In this document: positions 23,400 to 35,464 of the stretch, piece by piece | How positions within the stretch are numbered: the stretch's first letter is position 1 | Layout of the letters: each line of letters opens with the position of its first letter | Source: Whitmania pigra | Lineage: Eukaryota; Annelida; Clitellata; Hirudinida; Haemopidae | Reading direction: 5' to 3' | DNA: 64,000 nucleotides | Assembly: GCA_021613335.1 (NCBI GenBank) | Contig: JAJTWR010000044.1 | Span: forward strand, 1,237,501 to 1,301,500 | Made by a program: the position numbers and the translations under genes | Notes under the pieces: generated by a model | The model's input: only the letters and a program-made list of their open reading frames with translations | Told to the model about the DNA's origin: nothing | The model's database searches: none

Positions 23400-25375
23400 A
23401 TGTCCTCCAACGATTATGTGCCTGGGTGTATATCCCAGTATTTGAATAAAAGCGGACCCGTAAAAGAAGCCGAAAACATAAGTAGCCTGTTCAAGGTTTT
23501 ATTTTATTGATTTCAGTTTTACGATGATGTGATATTTGTTGTATATTTGTGAACAGGTTGTCGATGCAGTAATCCCAGCAACAGCAGATGGTGAACCTAC
23601 TGTAACTATAAACCAAACTGAACAAATTGAACCTGTCAGGTAGGCCTATAAATACAAAATAAATTTTTACAACTAAATATAATCTCCTATACATTAAATT
23701 TGTTGTATGTCATATTAACCAGAAATTGTCATTTAAAGAAAAAGAATAAAAGAATGTCGATCTAATGCAGAGAAGAGGATTTTCTTGAAGCCTCACAAAC
23801 AGCGTCTTCAGGAAAGAAAGAAGGACGACAATAGAACTGTTTTTGTGGGCAACGTTCCACTTTCTACAAATAAGAATGTAAACACAATTGATTTCTCTAA
23901 TTCACTATTTTATGTGATGACAGTTATATACTTCTTAAGCTAAAAATAATCACTGCATTGCAGGAATTGATGGCACTATTCAAGAAATGTGGTAAAATTG
24001 AATCAATCAGGTTCAGATCGATGGTTAGTTGAAGTAATACGCATTCAGTTATTGAATCTCATTTGTTTTCAATAAAATTTTTATTTTTCAGCCTGTCAGT
24101 ACTCTTAAGACCCCAAAGGTGGTCTCAGTGATAAAGTGAGTAAAAAATGTTTAATCAGTGGCATCAATCCAATTATTGTCAACATATCAAATTTTTATTG
24201 GTTTTGCAAACTTAACTTGGAGCGCATGTTAATCTTCAGATTTTGGAGATATTTGTTTTTAATTTATTTAATGATTTATGTCATCTCAATTAATGTTTGA
24301 CGTTCACACAGAAAAGACTTTAAGGACAAAAGGACGAGCTCCAATGCTTATGTTGTTTTTATCAATGAAGAGTCAGTTCAGGATGCATTGAAATTGTTGG
24401 TAGTCATTATTTGCTGATTGCTAAAATGTTAAACTACTTCGGTTTTTCATATTGTAATTCACCAGCATATCATTAACTGAATTAATAGTGACTTCTGTAT
24501 AAACTGATGTTTTATGTCCATTTTAATCAGGAATAACACGGACTTCAAAGGACAACACTTGAGAGTTGATCATGCCGCTAAGAACAAAAAGGTTTTCTTC
24601 AATTCGAAATCATTCTCCCTGAAGCGTTACTTACTTTTATTTTATTTCAGCATTCTCAACAAAATTCTGTTTTCATTGGTAATTTACCATTCGGTGAGCA
24701 CCTTAAAACAAGTTTCAATTAAATTAAATCCTATTAAAATAAAAATTAAATTTTTATATTTTCTAGATGTGGAAGAAGAGAGTCTGAGAAATTATTTTAG
24801 TGTTTGTGGAGTTATTGAAAACATCAGATTAGTGAGAGACTCCAAAACATTACAGGGAAAGGGCATTGGTTACGTCACATTCCAGGTGAGCTATTGACAT
24901 AACTGTATTATAACTATTTTTAATGCATGAATTTCAAATCCATCAAGGACAAAGGTTCAGTTGACATTGCTTTGTGCTTGAATGGAAAGAAGTTCATGAA
25001 TCGAGAGCTGAGACTGGAAAAGTCTGTGAAGAAGAAGAAAGCTGTTTCCACTGCCAAAAACAATTCCAAAGCCTCAAGGCCCAAGCCAAAGGTTAATTTT
25101 TTGTATTTTTTTATCTGTACACAAAATGGTTAGATTATTTATACACTAACTGCACATTAACATTATGAACCTTTTGAGATTTTAACTAAAGTGATGGTTT
25201 TGAAACAATTTCGATGATAACTATTTTGCTACAGAGCAAGCAAGCTAAATTGAAAATGAAAGTAAAGAAAGAGACAAAGAAAAGGGAAACCATAGCCAAG
25301 AAATTGCTACCAAACAAATCAACCAAACCAAAAAAAGAAAGATGGAGGAACAGAGTAAAAACTGATGGGTCTTAA
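23400..25375 (+). CDS. RBM34: RNA-binding protein 34 (two RRMs)
   Basis: Nucleolar RNA-binding protein of the RBM34/Nop12 family, linked to large ribosomal subunit maturation in yeast. Eleven exons: 23400-23495, 23557-23639, 23739-23877, 23964-24023, 24092-24135, 24312-24395, 24531-24591, 24651-24693, 24767-24885, 24948-25091, 25235-25375. All phases agree, giving 337 residues. The order is: acidic N-terminal leader; a basic stretch (KRIFLKPHKQRLQERKK); RRM1 starting RTVFVGNVPLSTNKN and ending NAYVVFINEESVQDALKL; RRM2 starting NSVFIGNLPFDVEEESL with GIGYVTFQ; and a Lys-rich tail. The split RRM1 with a long insertion before NAYVVF is typical of RBM34. The start ATG is the first in frame after an AT-rich leader. 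Confidence 0.93.
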
Positions 25376-25729
25376 CGATTTGTGTGCTTCATTGAAAAAT
25401 AATATATTTCAATGTTGGTGTCTGTTTGGACTTCTATTCTAGATATATTTGTAGATATAGCTGCTACAAACGTTTGAAAAATTCCAACAGATTTAGAGCA
25501 TAATGCCACCAAATAATAAGATTTATGGCTTCAAGCATTTCGGGCAATTATTAATAGTGTGCAGCTCGGGGGAGGGGCGGAATATGGGTTCTCGGGCGAC
25601 AAAATGGGGCCAACGTTGTTACCATTTGGTCGGTCATACAATCGCTGCAGCGGATATGTGGGAACTATCACATGTCTCTGCAATACACTATACGAGCTTT
25701 AAAAAGCCTATCACAGTAATGCGGGAGTC

Positions 25730-26105
25730 GGAACATATTTGATAGACTTCAACAGGAAATGTCAACACGTTTTTACTACTAAAAGACCTGAGCACAAAAT
25801 TTGGATTTCTGCTGGATGTCAAAATTTTCTATCTGTTACAAATGTCGAAATTGCACGGATTTTGAAATTTTCAACAATACGGACATCAAGGGCCACGAAC
25901 TTTTTACAGAAATTGATGCAAAATAATGCTCAGTAATCCGAATGAAGTTTTATCAGAAACGCCTTTGGATCTTCTTGGTTTTATTGTGTTTTCTGTAAAA
26001 GACTTATTTCCGAATCTGCGAATTTCTATGAAACTTTATAAACAACAGTAGCAGTTTCAATTGCAAGCGGTCGCTCAGCAATTGTAAACTTATTTTGTCG
26101 TATTT
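25730..26105 (+). pseudogene. hAT transposase relic
   Basis: Broken frames translate to pieces such as SETPLDLLGFIVF and AVSIASGRSAIVNL. These align with ETPLDLLGFIVLYG and AVSIASCERSFSKL of the hAT at 41.9-42.2 kb, here on the opposite strand. Several stops and frameshifts make it dead. Confidence 0.7.
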
Positions 26106-26129
26106 GCCTGCAGGGACAGGATCATTTAG

Positions 26130-26260
26130 GCCAGTGGTGCACAACCTCAGGCCCGTGATCAACCGTCATAGAAACCGTTAAGTTTGCTGACAAGAAAAGA
26201 AAGCAAGTCCAAATCATCCTAGTTATGCAACGGACTTTAATCAAATAAATAAAGAAGAAA
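26130..26260 (+). repeat. hAT-type terminus followed by LINE/SINE tail
   Basis: GGCCAGTGGTGCACAACCTC at about 26128 resembles the terminus at 21.81 kb. At 26206-26252 the tail CCAAATCATCCTAGTTATGC then AACGGACTTTAATCAAATAA is the closest match to the 3' end of the LINE at 37.83-37.88 kb. Confidence 0.65.
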
Positions 26261-27264
26261 AGAAAAAATAGGTCTTTCAGTCAATTTTCCTGAGGTTGTG
26301 AATGAGCATGAAAGAAACACCGACAGTACATCTCTAAATTCAAAAATTATTTCTCAATGGACTAACAAACAGCAATGGCGCACCAATCATCTTAGATTTT
26401 ATAGCTTTCAAACTCATCGACTCAGTGGATCTCCACTTGTTTTTTTAAGTTTGATTATTTCCCATCGTTACTTCGAACAGCCTGATATATCAAAACTTGT
26501 TGCAGACATTGCAGCCTCAGCTGTCACGTTGTGTACTGTGGTTAACTTAAAACTGTCAAAATTTTCTATGAACGTCATATATTAGTTCACAACCTTGTCA
26601 AATTTAATCTCCTGTGCATGTCTTATTGCTTGCTGTCTTGATGTTGATAAGGTATAAAATTTGGTATCTATTTAACGCTCCTTCACTTTGACCCTCTGCT
26701 AAAAACGGTTTTGCAAAATTTGTCTAGGCAATCTAGTTCTTAGCGTTGCAAGAGAGGCATTAAAAAGGAGAATTTGCTTATGTCATTGGCCATATTGCGA
26801 TAGTGAAATCAACAAAAATAAATCTTTTGTACACTGTAAATCAGAATATGTGACCGAGCAGGTCATGTAACATAATTTTCATTAAAATTTTTTCCTAGCG
26901 AAAAGCGATTAAGCGGGTAGGAGATGGGGGCGCAGATTCATTGATCCGACCCTGGGCGAGAAATATCTCAGAATAGCCCTAACCAAACAAAATCAATTTT
27001 GAAATTGATTAGAACACCTAAATCTGAGTTATCGACTTCCAACGCAAGACTCGATTCAAAAATAGCTCAAGTCATAAACAAATTATAAAGTTATAACTCT
27101 AATGTGACCAAAGCAAGCACACAAGATTTGTGATTTACCCCATTTATTTACACCATATGTACAAAGACCACCAGTGTGGTGAGGTGAGGACTTAGCAGCC
27201 AAACATTAAAAATCATACTGTTCCTGAGAATAGTGTTTTGGGACTCAGTGGCCCCTGCTGTTCG
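26261..27264. other. Intergenic, downstream of cyclin L
   Basis: Nothing identifiable. The 95-codon open frame at 26298 has no recognisable domain and no second exon. The right edge includes the 3' UTR of the minus-strand cyclin L gene. Confidence 0.45.
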
Positions 27265-30200
27265 CTAATATCGTGACGAATGTTTCGAATGTTTGTACTT
27301 GTAATCTCTGGAATGCCTGGACTCTTTGTAAGCACCAGGAGATGGAGTTCTAGAGTAAGAATATTTGTGCCGGCCATCCCTCGCCACTTTTGATTCTTGA
27401 TACGATATTGGAGATGGAGACCTTTCTCTCCTCCTCTTTTTACTCTTCTCTTTGTGATGGCTGTATTTATCTGTATACTCATAGTCCATCTTCTCCTGAA
27501 CCAGTCGGTCAAGTCCATTGGCTCTTCCTTTTTCGTTTTCATCTGACCTGATCATGTTGTCAGACTTGTATGAGTGTTTGTCGTTCCTATATTTGTCTTT
27601 CCTAGTTTCACTGTCAGAATATCTCTTCTCATTCGATTTGTGGTCGTGAACTCTCTCACCTCTGGAATGGTTGCGACTGCCAGTTTTTTCTGGCACGTCA
27701 GAATATTTGTCATTCTTTTGGTCCTCTGAAGTTTTTAGCCTCATCTCTGCCTTTTTCTTGCATAAACGACTCAATTCCTCCCTATAATTTGTAATAAAAG
27801 TTAACTTTTTGCAACAGAACAACTGTCAAAACAATCATCACATACCCAAGAGTAAGAGTAGGTCTGTCTTGATACTCATCTTTTTTGCCACTCATTATTA
27901 CAGGGGATGGGTGATTTGACTCTTCTGGAGAGGCATTGCTAGTGTTTGTGCCATCAATAGCCTGCTTTATCTCCTTTGCTTTTAACTTGGCATCATTTTG
28001 TTGTTTCTTTAAATTGTTCACAATGGCTTCAAGCTCTTCAAGATTGGGCTATAAACCAAGTTCAAAATGTGTTTCAATACAAACTCAAAAGAGGAATAAT
28101 AATAATAAGAAGAAGAAAGTGACCATCCTCTACTAAATAATAACTCTTGAAGACTAACCTTCTTCCTATTGTAAAGAGAAAGAATAGTTTTTGAAATTCT
28201 TTGCATTTCAGCCTCATCGGCACCCATAAGCAACCACCATGGTGGGCTGTTCGGCAAAGATATCTGGAGCTTTCGGGCAGCTAAGTAGATGCAGGCACAT
28301 GCGATAGTTTCGGGACTGAACCGGACGAAGACATCTGTTCTGAAGCTGTCGTTCATGTAATTCCTAAAACAAACAAAAGGAATTGCAATATTTTGCATTT
28401 GCATTACGTGGCATTCTTAGGGATAATACTCAATAATCAGTAAAGCATCTACATCTAAGTGCTGCACCACAACAAATTTCTATTCTTAAAAATATGGTTA
28501 ATTAAATTTTGAGAAATCAAAAAACAGCAGAGGTCCAGTTCCAACTATTGCATCTGAAATCTGGAGAAATAAATTGTATTTGAGTCCATTTTTGAGTTAC
28601 CAAATGATGACATATCCTTGGGCCTAATCTGGGATGAGGACAAAAGGAAATTATAATTTAAGTGCTCTTCCATATCGAAACTATTACTGTTACAAAAACA
28701 TAATGGTTATGAAATTTCAATGAAATCATGCTCTTAAATTCTCATCCACACACACTAAGTCACCATCCACAAATGACACCAAACTACGATCTCTGGTGGA
28801 AGTTGAATGATAATCCATGCTTCGTCACTTCCGAGCACTGTTCTTCTAAAGGATTAAGTCACAACTAGGTACTCTATCACCTGCACAGGCAGGCAAATAA
28901 TTAAGAAAAAATTATTTCACCAAAGGTCTCTATGGCACTTAGATAATTATTGCAAAATACTGATTATTGAGCAAATCACCCAAGATATAATCGAGACAAA
29001 AGAAAGTACAAGTGCTGCTTACCAAGCGGTCTGAACCAATTGCCTGTTCCTCTCACAATCAATCAATTGGAGATATATAAAAATCATCTGCAACAGGATG
29101 CATTATGATAATCAATGTAAGAAATCAAGCAATAGATGAGATGAATTGCTTACTTTGTGAGGATGATTGACATGCATGCAAAACCCAAATTCTTTCAATA
29201 TCCTCCTTTCTGCTTTAATAACTTGATTTTTAAGATTTGTATAATGAGCGTCCAAGAGCATTGGTGCAATCATCCTAGAAACAAATTTAGCCAATCTTGT
29301 AAGCTTACAAATTCTTATCTTTTATAAATTGAAAGATTCCCTTACTTCTTATTCTTGACTTGCTTAATATGATGAAAGACATTTATAACATCTCTAGTCT
29401 TTCTTGGTCCTTCCTCGAGCCTTGATGAAAGAAGCACTGAAGCCATGGCAACAATTTCTACATTATGCTTTACAAATGATTTCCTATAATAAAACCTCTG
29501 GAAAATTACTTGTCCCATGGCCATTGCAACCTGAAAAGCAAATTAAAAATGAAGCAAATATTTCATGTCCAATTTCAACTAGTTTCTCTAATTCATTAAA
29601 AAGCATCGATCAGTTTAGAAAAGGAACTCAGCATTAATTATCAAAATGCTAATTGCAAAGCCTTTGTTTCAGCAAGCCTGGCACCATTTGATAAATAAAC
29701 TTAGAGGCATTTGTTATTAAATCAAAAATTGTTCCCCATTTTTCAAAATATTCCCAAATATAAGCAAATGAAAATTCATACTTCAGGTGGACATATTACA
29801 CCAATAAAAGTATATAATGTAATATTTGGAAGACCAATTATGAGATGGTCTTGGTACATAAAGTATTAGGACTTTCAGTAAAGACCTGTTTTCAGGCATC
29901 TGTTATATTTCAAATTATCTAGTAATATTGAGATTTGAAATAAAAATAATCTGATTGTGGGCCAATCATTCTTGATTAAGAAACAAATCCCACCTTAAAT
30001 CAAATTGCATATGAATCACTTACAATTATCATTTTCTACCTTAATACATTCAAATTGTTACATTTACATTGCAAAAATTTTGATTCACCAAAAGCAATTT
30101 GAGATTGAGGTGATTGTACACATATGTTTGTATGTTGTCTTATAAATCACCATTCTAGCTACACTGTCAAAACCAGTGTACGTACAGGCGTAAATCGTCG

Positions 30201-30476
30201 TCAGAATTGGTTAACAAACCACAAAACCAAGAAGACACAATTTATAAACTAATATACCTGTGGAAGGTCGAGTAACTCCCCGGACGTTTGAATAAGCTCA
30301 CAACCATAAATACGCAGATCACATTCTTGATCATAGGTTAAGTTGTCCGTCATCGACGGAGTGGGATATAGTCGATCCTCTGGTATAATAACATCTTCCA
30401 ACGTTAAAATAACCTCCCTGAAATCCTTTTTCAATCCTTTTAATTGAAGAATCGACTCGATGGATCTATCCGCCAT
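27265..30476 (-). CDS. CCNL1: Cyclin L (transcription/splicing cyclin with RS domain)
   Basis: Partner of CDK11-type kinases in nuclear speckles, acting in transcription and pre-mRNA splicing. Seven exons: 30258-30476, 29346-29530, 29154-29274, 29023-29087, 28159-28363, 27846-28048, 27265-27781. All phases agree, giving 504 residues. It begins [12 protein letters not shown]. The cyclin box region follows: [18 protein letters not shown] text, [53 protein letters not shown], the 65-bp exon ending LVQTAW, then [19 protein letters not shown] and [18 protein letters not shown]. The tail is rich in Lys, Arg, Ser and Asp with RSPSP motifs, the RS-like domain. Vertebrates have CCNL1 and CCNL2; this looks like the single invertebrate orthologue. 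Length fits the family (about 520). Confidence 0.95.
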
Positions 30477-31310
30477 TTTGAAGCGATAAATAGTTACACC
30501 TTTGCGTAGATACTTGCGAGCATGCGCAGAAAACAAATGATCAAACTAGTTAATGTAATTATTTTTAAAATGTTATAGACAGATAACAAATTACAAATTA
30601 TATTTCTACAATTTAAACCAAATTAAAATGCTAATTTTAGAGTTTTATATCACGTTATTTGGATCTAGAACAATGAAAATAGGAATGTGCACTAATCTTT
30701 GGTTCCTTGGCAGTTTTTAATATGGAAAGCTTTTTGAGTAATGTTAAGCTGCTTGAAAGCGTCAGGGAGGGGTAGAGCGTTAATCTCGCATGTATTTAAA
30801 TAATACAACATAACTTACTTTTAATCATTTTTAATCACTTTAGGTGGAACTAAATTTGTTGTTGGGAAGGAGCTAAGCCATCGTTAATATCTTGAGTGCT
30901 TACCCATAACACCCTTTTTGCTCTTAGATTAATTAACTACATTATTAAATTACACTCTATTGGACGAAGGTCTGAGCTTGAGATTTTACCACCATTTATT
31001 TAAATGAAGAAATTTAAATTAACCAAAACACACAATAGGTTGCATTGCAGAGTAGTACGTGACAGGCCTTAATTCTAATTAATCAAAAAAAACTTTAAGA
31101 ATATAATTTTTTTATTTTATTAAATGATTACATTTACTAAATATGATTAAAATGATTAACTGAGTAACTTATCCTAAACCCTAAAAGTAGAATAAACACA
31201 GCACAACAACATGAAATCAAATTTAAAAAGTATTCAAATTATTATATATGTCCAACTTGATGATATACATGCTCTAAGTAAGGCAATTAAATTGACAGGC
31301 CAGCACACAT

Positions 31311-33717
31311 TTACTTCAGTCTTAATTCCTTTATCTCTTCATCAGAATCAATGCCATTCAGAGTGGCCAGGCTAGAGACTTGTTGTTTCATCCTGAGAGG
31401 TAGCAAATTAGATTTATTAGATGAATGAAACTGTGATTTCTTTCCTGAATCATTGCTTAAGTTGAGAAGCACTGGGGATTTAGACCTTCCCTTTTCATAA
31501 ATGAGTTCCTCCTTAAAATTTTCCAAATCATCATTGAACAATCCAGAAATAACTTCAGCTTTCTTCTTTGATTTACTGTGACCTGGTTTTGTCGAATTTC
31601 CGAAAGAAGGCTGGTATGAACCAAAAGGTGAATCGTCCAACTCATCGGTGAACAGGGGCTGCTTCGAGGACTTACTCACTGACGAACGAGATTCATCTAT
31701 TTCCTTCATTCTTGCCAACAACATTTCTTTCTGTTTCTGATTGGTCTTTGACTCAGTTTTGTTCTTGAATATATCAGTCTCACTCTTGTCAGATTCTTCA
31801 TATGACATCTTAATTTGCTTGTCTTGCTTGACTTTTATTTTGGCTTTTTTCTCCATCTCTTCAATTTTCTTATCAATATCTTCTTGGTCCTTGAGCTTTT
31901 TGTCTTCATTTACTTGATTTTTCCTTGGAGCTGTTAATTTCTTGGCATTCGAATAATTCAGATTCTTGTTTGTATTAGTTTCTATTGGTTTATCTTCTCG
32001 TGGTGACATTTCCTGACATTTAAAAAAAAATAAAGTGTAGCACAATTATTTATGTAGTGCCTTACGCATGGTGTCACATATATGCATATTTATTGATGTG
32101 CAAGTTGGGTTTCACTCCTGTGCATGGTGGTAACGGCTTAATCGGTATGTGTCACATCCACAAACCTGCATAGACACAAACTCCCTTTGGAAGGAGTGCT
32201 ATAAATGGTTACAAGAAGCATCTCTGATGCCATGCATATAGTGCTAAGCAAATGAACTACATTTACATATAAATCTCTCTATTTACCAAGCAAGCTGGGT
32301 AAAACACATTACAACATATTGCTTAATGCAGGAATCCTCTAAGATAATTTGCACTTCTTGTTCAATGCTCACTTAACTCACGATTATTTTAGAATCATTC
32401 AAGGAATTGTTTCGTGCTTTTTTCCTTGAGTTGTGATTTTCATTTTTGTCAAACATTGGTGTTGATCTAATGGAGCTAGGCAATCTGTGAGGTGGCTTTG
32501 CTTGAAAACGCTGTTGAGCATAGATGTTGAGTACTGCCAATTCCTTTTCCTTCTCCTTATAAATGAATGACGAAAAGTTTTATAAGACTTCTTAAAAATA
32601 TCCAATAAAGTCTACTTGTAGCTGGGTCTGCATTCTTTCTAGTTCCGACCTGACGGCATCCAACTCCTCTGACGTATTCTGCTGCTTTGCTTTTTTCAAT
32701 CCCAGTTCATGCTTATGGTTCTTTTTAAGATTATCGATATGCCTTTCTAAATTCTAAAATATAAAGTTAAAGTTGAGAAATCGTGCTATAAATGATTATT
32801 TCAAAGAAATCAAGCATACTTTGATAACATCTGATTTTCCTTTGAGCTCATTTTCAACCTCATTTAACTTTTGTCTCAATTCATCTCTTTCTTTTAATTG
32901 GTGATCATCAACCAAACCTTTCATCTTCTTCAACAATCTTTGCTTCTGTTCCAATTCTTCTTCGGCAGCTTTCAGCTTCTCCTCTTGGACTTTTAGTTTC
33001 TTTTTCAAATTTCTTAGCTGCTCTTGCAATGCATGACTCTCTGCAGACTGTCTTTGCATCAATGCTGGCATTGAATTTTCCTGGGAAAAATGATTTGATA
33101 GATCAAATTTCAAATTGCATTACATAAATGAACATCTTAAAATCATTTGTAGAAGCTCTAACTTGTTCTTGAAAATGTTTTAACATCTTCTCCTGTTTTC
33201 TAATAATTCTCATTAAATCTCTGTTTTCAGCTTCATACTTAGAAATTAAATCAGCTAATTCAATGTTTTTGTTTCGCATTTCTGATATTTTTATTTTGTT
33301 TTCTGACAAAAGTTTTGTTGTGACATTTTCATCACCACGACCATTTCTAAAAATTTCCTTTTGCCCTCTAATTAGTGGTTTTGATTTTTTTGCCTGTTGG
33401 GATTTCGAATTTTGTTTTGTGCCTGAAAATACAAAAGTTCTATAAAATGTGCAGGTGATTACATGATTGTAATTTTCCAAAAATATTCCTAGCAATACAG
33501 AAACCACTAAAGAGGTTGACTGCATGCAGAAGATCATGAATTATGAATTAATACCTTGTTTACTTCTTTTGTCAACCTTTGATTCTCTGTCGTAAAGGTA
33601 AGATCCTTCAGATGTTGCGCGACTGCTGCTTCGTGAACTCCCATAGCTAGATTCACTTTCATCGCTAGATCTTTTACCTCTGCTATTATGTTTTGTTCTT
33701 TCGGATTTTAATGACAT
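31311..33717 (-). CDS. LCA5: Lebercilin-family ciliary protein (LCA5/LCA5L)
   Basis: Coiled-coil protein of the ciliary base and axoneme involved in intraflagellar transport; human LCA5 mutations cause Leber congenital amaurosis. Six exons: 33555-33717, 33163-33422, 32820-33080, 32616-32753, 32382-32555, 31311-32012. Phases agree, giving 565 residues. The first exon also has an open frame upstream with no ATG, so I start at MSLKSERTKHNSRG. A Ser-rich N-terminus is followed by the lebercilin coiled coil: AENRDLMRIIRKQEKMLKHF, EQLRNLKKKLKVQEEKLKAA, KERDELRQKLNEVENELKGK, then EKEKELAVLNIYAQQR, matching the conserved KEREL..KNIYSNR block. A long Lys/Glu-rich tail ends in ELRLK. A non-coding 5' exon probably exists upstream. 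It is divergently arranged with the small gene at 34141. Confidence 0.88.
32095..32275 (+). repeat. Possible SINE remnant in lebercilin intron 5
   Basis: GTTGGGTTTCACTCCTGTGC and, 110 bp on, GGAGTGCTATAAATGG echo the head/body layout of the SINE near 35.4/37.9 kb. The match is weak. Confidence 0.25.
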
Positions 33718-33817
33718 TATAATTTTCTGCTCATGCAAAGATTTAGAAAGCACTTCATTAGGCAAGAAGGAAATGTCAACTCTCCACGGGGAGATCACAA
33801 CATTCAAAAACCTGTCA

Positions 33818-34140
33818 AACCACCAAATGTTTCTGTTTACATTCTGCCAAGCAACAGCTCAGAGACATGCATACGTCACTAACCAACATTCTGATTGCCT
33901 TGTGTGACAACATCATACTCTGCTGGAAAGTGCAATGATTTTAAAAATAAACCTTTAAAATTTGTTTATAATTCAACATCATTCATCTTTGATCTCAAGA
34001 GAAATTTATAATAACATCATCGAGATATCTTCTTCGTGGCAATGTGTTTGTCTTGGCAACATGCAAAATTCACTAAAAGTCAAGATTAGTAAGATGTTTG
34101 TGAGTTAAACCATTTAATTGTAATTAATTTTAATTAAATA
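33818..34140. promoter_or_regulatory. Shared promoter interval of a divergent gene pair
   Basis: The lebercilin start codon (33717, -) and the ATG of the 74-residue gene (34141, +) are 423 bp apart, head-to-head. The interval between the first upstream acceptor of lebercilin and the second ATG has no coding signal and no clear TATA box. A bidirectional promoter is inferred from position only. Confidence 0.4.
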
Positions 34141-34728
34141 ATGTCGCTTCGGGAAAAAAATCATTATCATCTTTACGGTGTAAGTGAGGCAGACACTGAA
34201 ATAAGTTTTGTTTTTCAAAGTCATGGATTTTTTTAAACTAATGTCTTAACCTAGCATAACAAACGTAACGATATTTATCTTCTCTTTGCAAGTGTCTGAG
34301 CCTTTCCTCATTGACACAAGATGCTGGTTAGGGACTCCTTTCGGGCTTTAAACGGATGTGGAAATAATGGCCAAACGGTGACAATATTTGTTGCCTTCAA
34401 ACAACTTTCTTGGCTGGAGTTTTTTTTTGCAGCAGTGATTGTTCTCATCAATTATTCATGAGATGATTATCAAAGTCAAAAGGCGTGGTCTTGCTTATAG
34501 TAAATTAGAAAATAACAAAATACTATTTTTTATTATTTTAAGGGACGGCATGGGGAGTACGTAAAAATTAAAAAAAGTAAAAAAACGGTTGCCCCTTTCT
34601 CCAGTGTTTATGCTGTTTCCATTGAAGGATCAGATTTCAATTTGGCATGTGCTATAACGTATCGATTGACGTACAACATGTACGAGTCACACATCAAAGA
34701 ATCACCTTACCAGGCCCTCATCAGGTAA
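34141..34728 (+). CDS. Unrecognised 74-residue protein, divergent partner of lebercilin
   Basis: Two exons in phase 0: 34141-34179 (MSLREKNHYHLYG, donor GTGTAAGT) and 34543-34728 (acceptor TTTTAAG). The second exon reads GRHGEYVKIKKSKKTVAPF, then SSVYAVSIEGSDFNLACAI and TYRLTYNMYESHIKESPYQA, ending at TAA. No signal peptide or membrane segment. I do not recognise the family. Short basic proteins with Tyr-rich termini are common among ciliary microtubule inner proteins, and the divergent placement next to lebercilin would fit a ciliary role, but that is inference. The stop overlaps a usable donor (AG|GTAACG), so a longer spliced form cannot be excluded. Transposon debris follows directly. Confidence 0.55.
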
Positions 34729-34739
34729 CGACTGTTCTG

Positions 34740-35020
34740 GCTGGAGATCCGATTTGCTGAAGGAACAGTAATTGATAAAGTAGAGCAAGAACTTATTAAG
34801 AATAAAGCTAAGAAGTGGCAGGAAATCCTAACTAGATTGCTGGACATCGCCATGTTTCTCGCAAAGCAGAACCTAGCATTGAGGGGTCACCGGGAAGACA
34901 TCCATGATGACAAAGGAGGCAATGAAAATGGAGGATATTTTTTAGAGTTGTTACATTTGTTGGCTAAGTATGACCCCGTGCTTCGTGAACATTTGGTAAA
35001 AGTTAAGCTAGTATGATTGA
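34740..35020 (+). pseudogene. hAT (ZMYM1-like) transposase fragment
   Basis: Open for about 90 codons: EQELIKNKAKKWQEILTRLL, DIAMFLAKQNLALRGHREDI, then GGYFLELLHLLAKYDPVLRE and HLVKVKLV before stops. The motif W..(I/V)L.RLLD...FLA..NLALRG..E..... N..FL.LL.LLAKYDPVL.EHL is the region that follows the zinc finger in ZMYM1/DUF4371-type hAT transposases. No start, no catalytic core, so a fragment. Confidence 0.75.
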
Positions 35021-35317
35021 CCGAGATGAATAATTGATGAGAACGATCACTGCTGCAAACAACTCCAGCCAACTTTCTTGCGTTATAATCTGTATTTTAT
35101 ACAAGTTGGGACATTGGATGTAATCTAGTTTAAATCAAGTGTATGTTTAGAAAAGACCGATCGAGACATCCAACTCTAAGTACACAATACGACTAATTTC
35201 GTTAATTTTGGACGCATTTCCTCAACGTTGAACAAAGATAAAAAAGCCGAACCGAAACATCTTGAAAGTCCAAAAGGAGAGGCTACTCCAATCATTTACG
35301 CAATGCATTGTCCTATC

Positions 35318-35464
35318 ATTCAGATTTATTTATTTGATTATAGTCCGTTGCATAACTCAGATGATTTGGACTCGATCATTCAGACTTTGTACTTCATTTA
35401 TATAGCGCCATGTGCATAGCGTCAGAGGTGCTTCTCGAAACGCCCCTTTCCAAATGCGCTTGTG
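35318..35464 (-). mobile_element. SINE, body and tail (3' part, interrupted)
   Basis: Read on the minus strand from 35464: CACAAGCGCATTT, a 60-bp body, GGCGCTATATAAATGAAGTA, then the tail CAAATCATCTGAGTTATGCA..ACGGACTATAATCAAATAAA. The head of this SINE is at 37881-37976. The two parts are separated by the LINE inserted at 35465-37880. The tail is nearly the same as the 3' end of that LINE. Confidence 0.8.
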
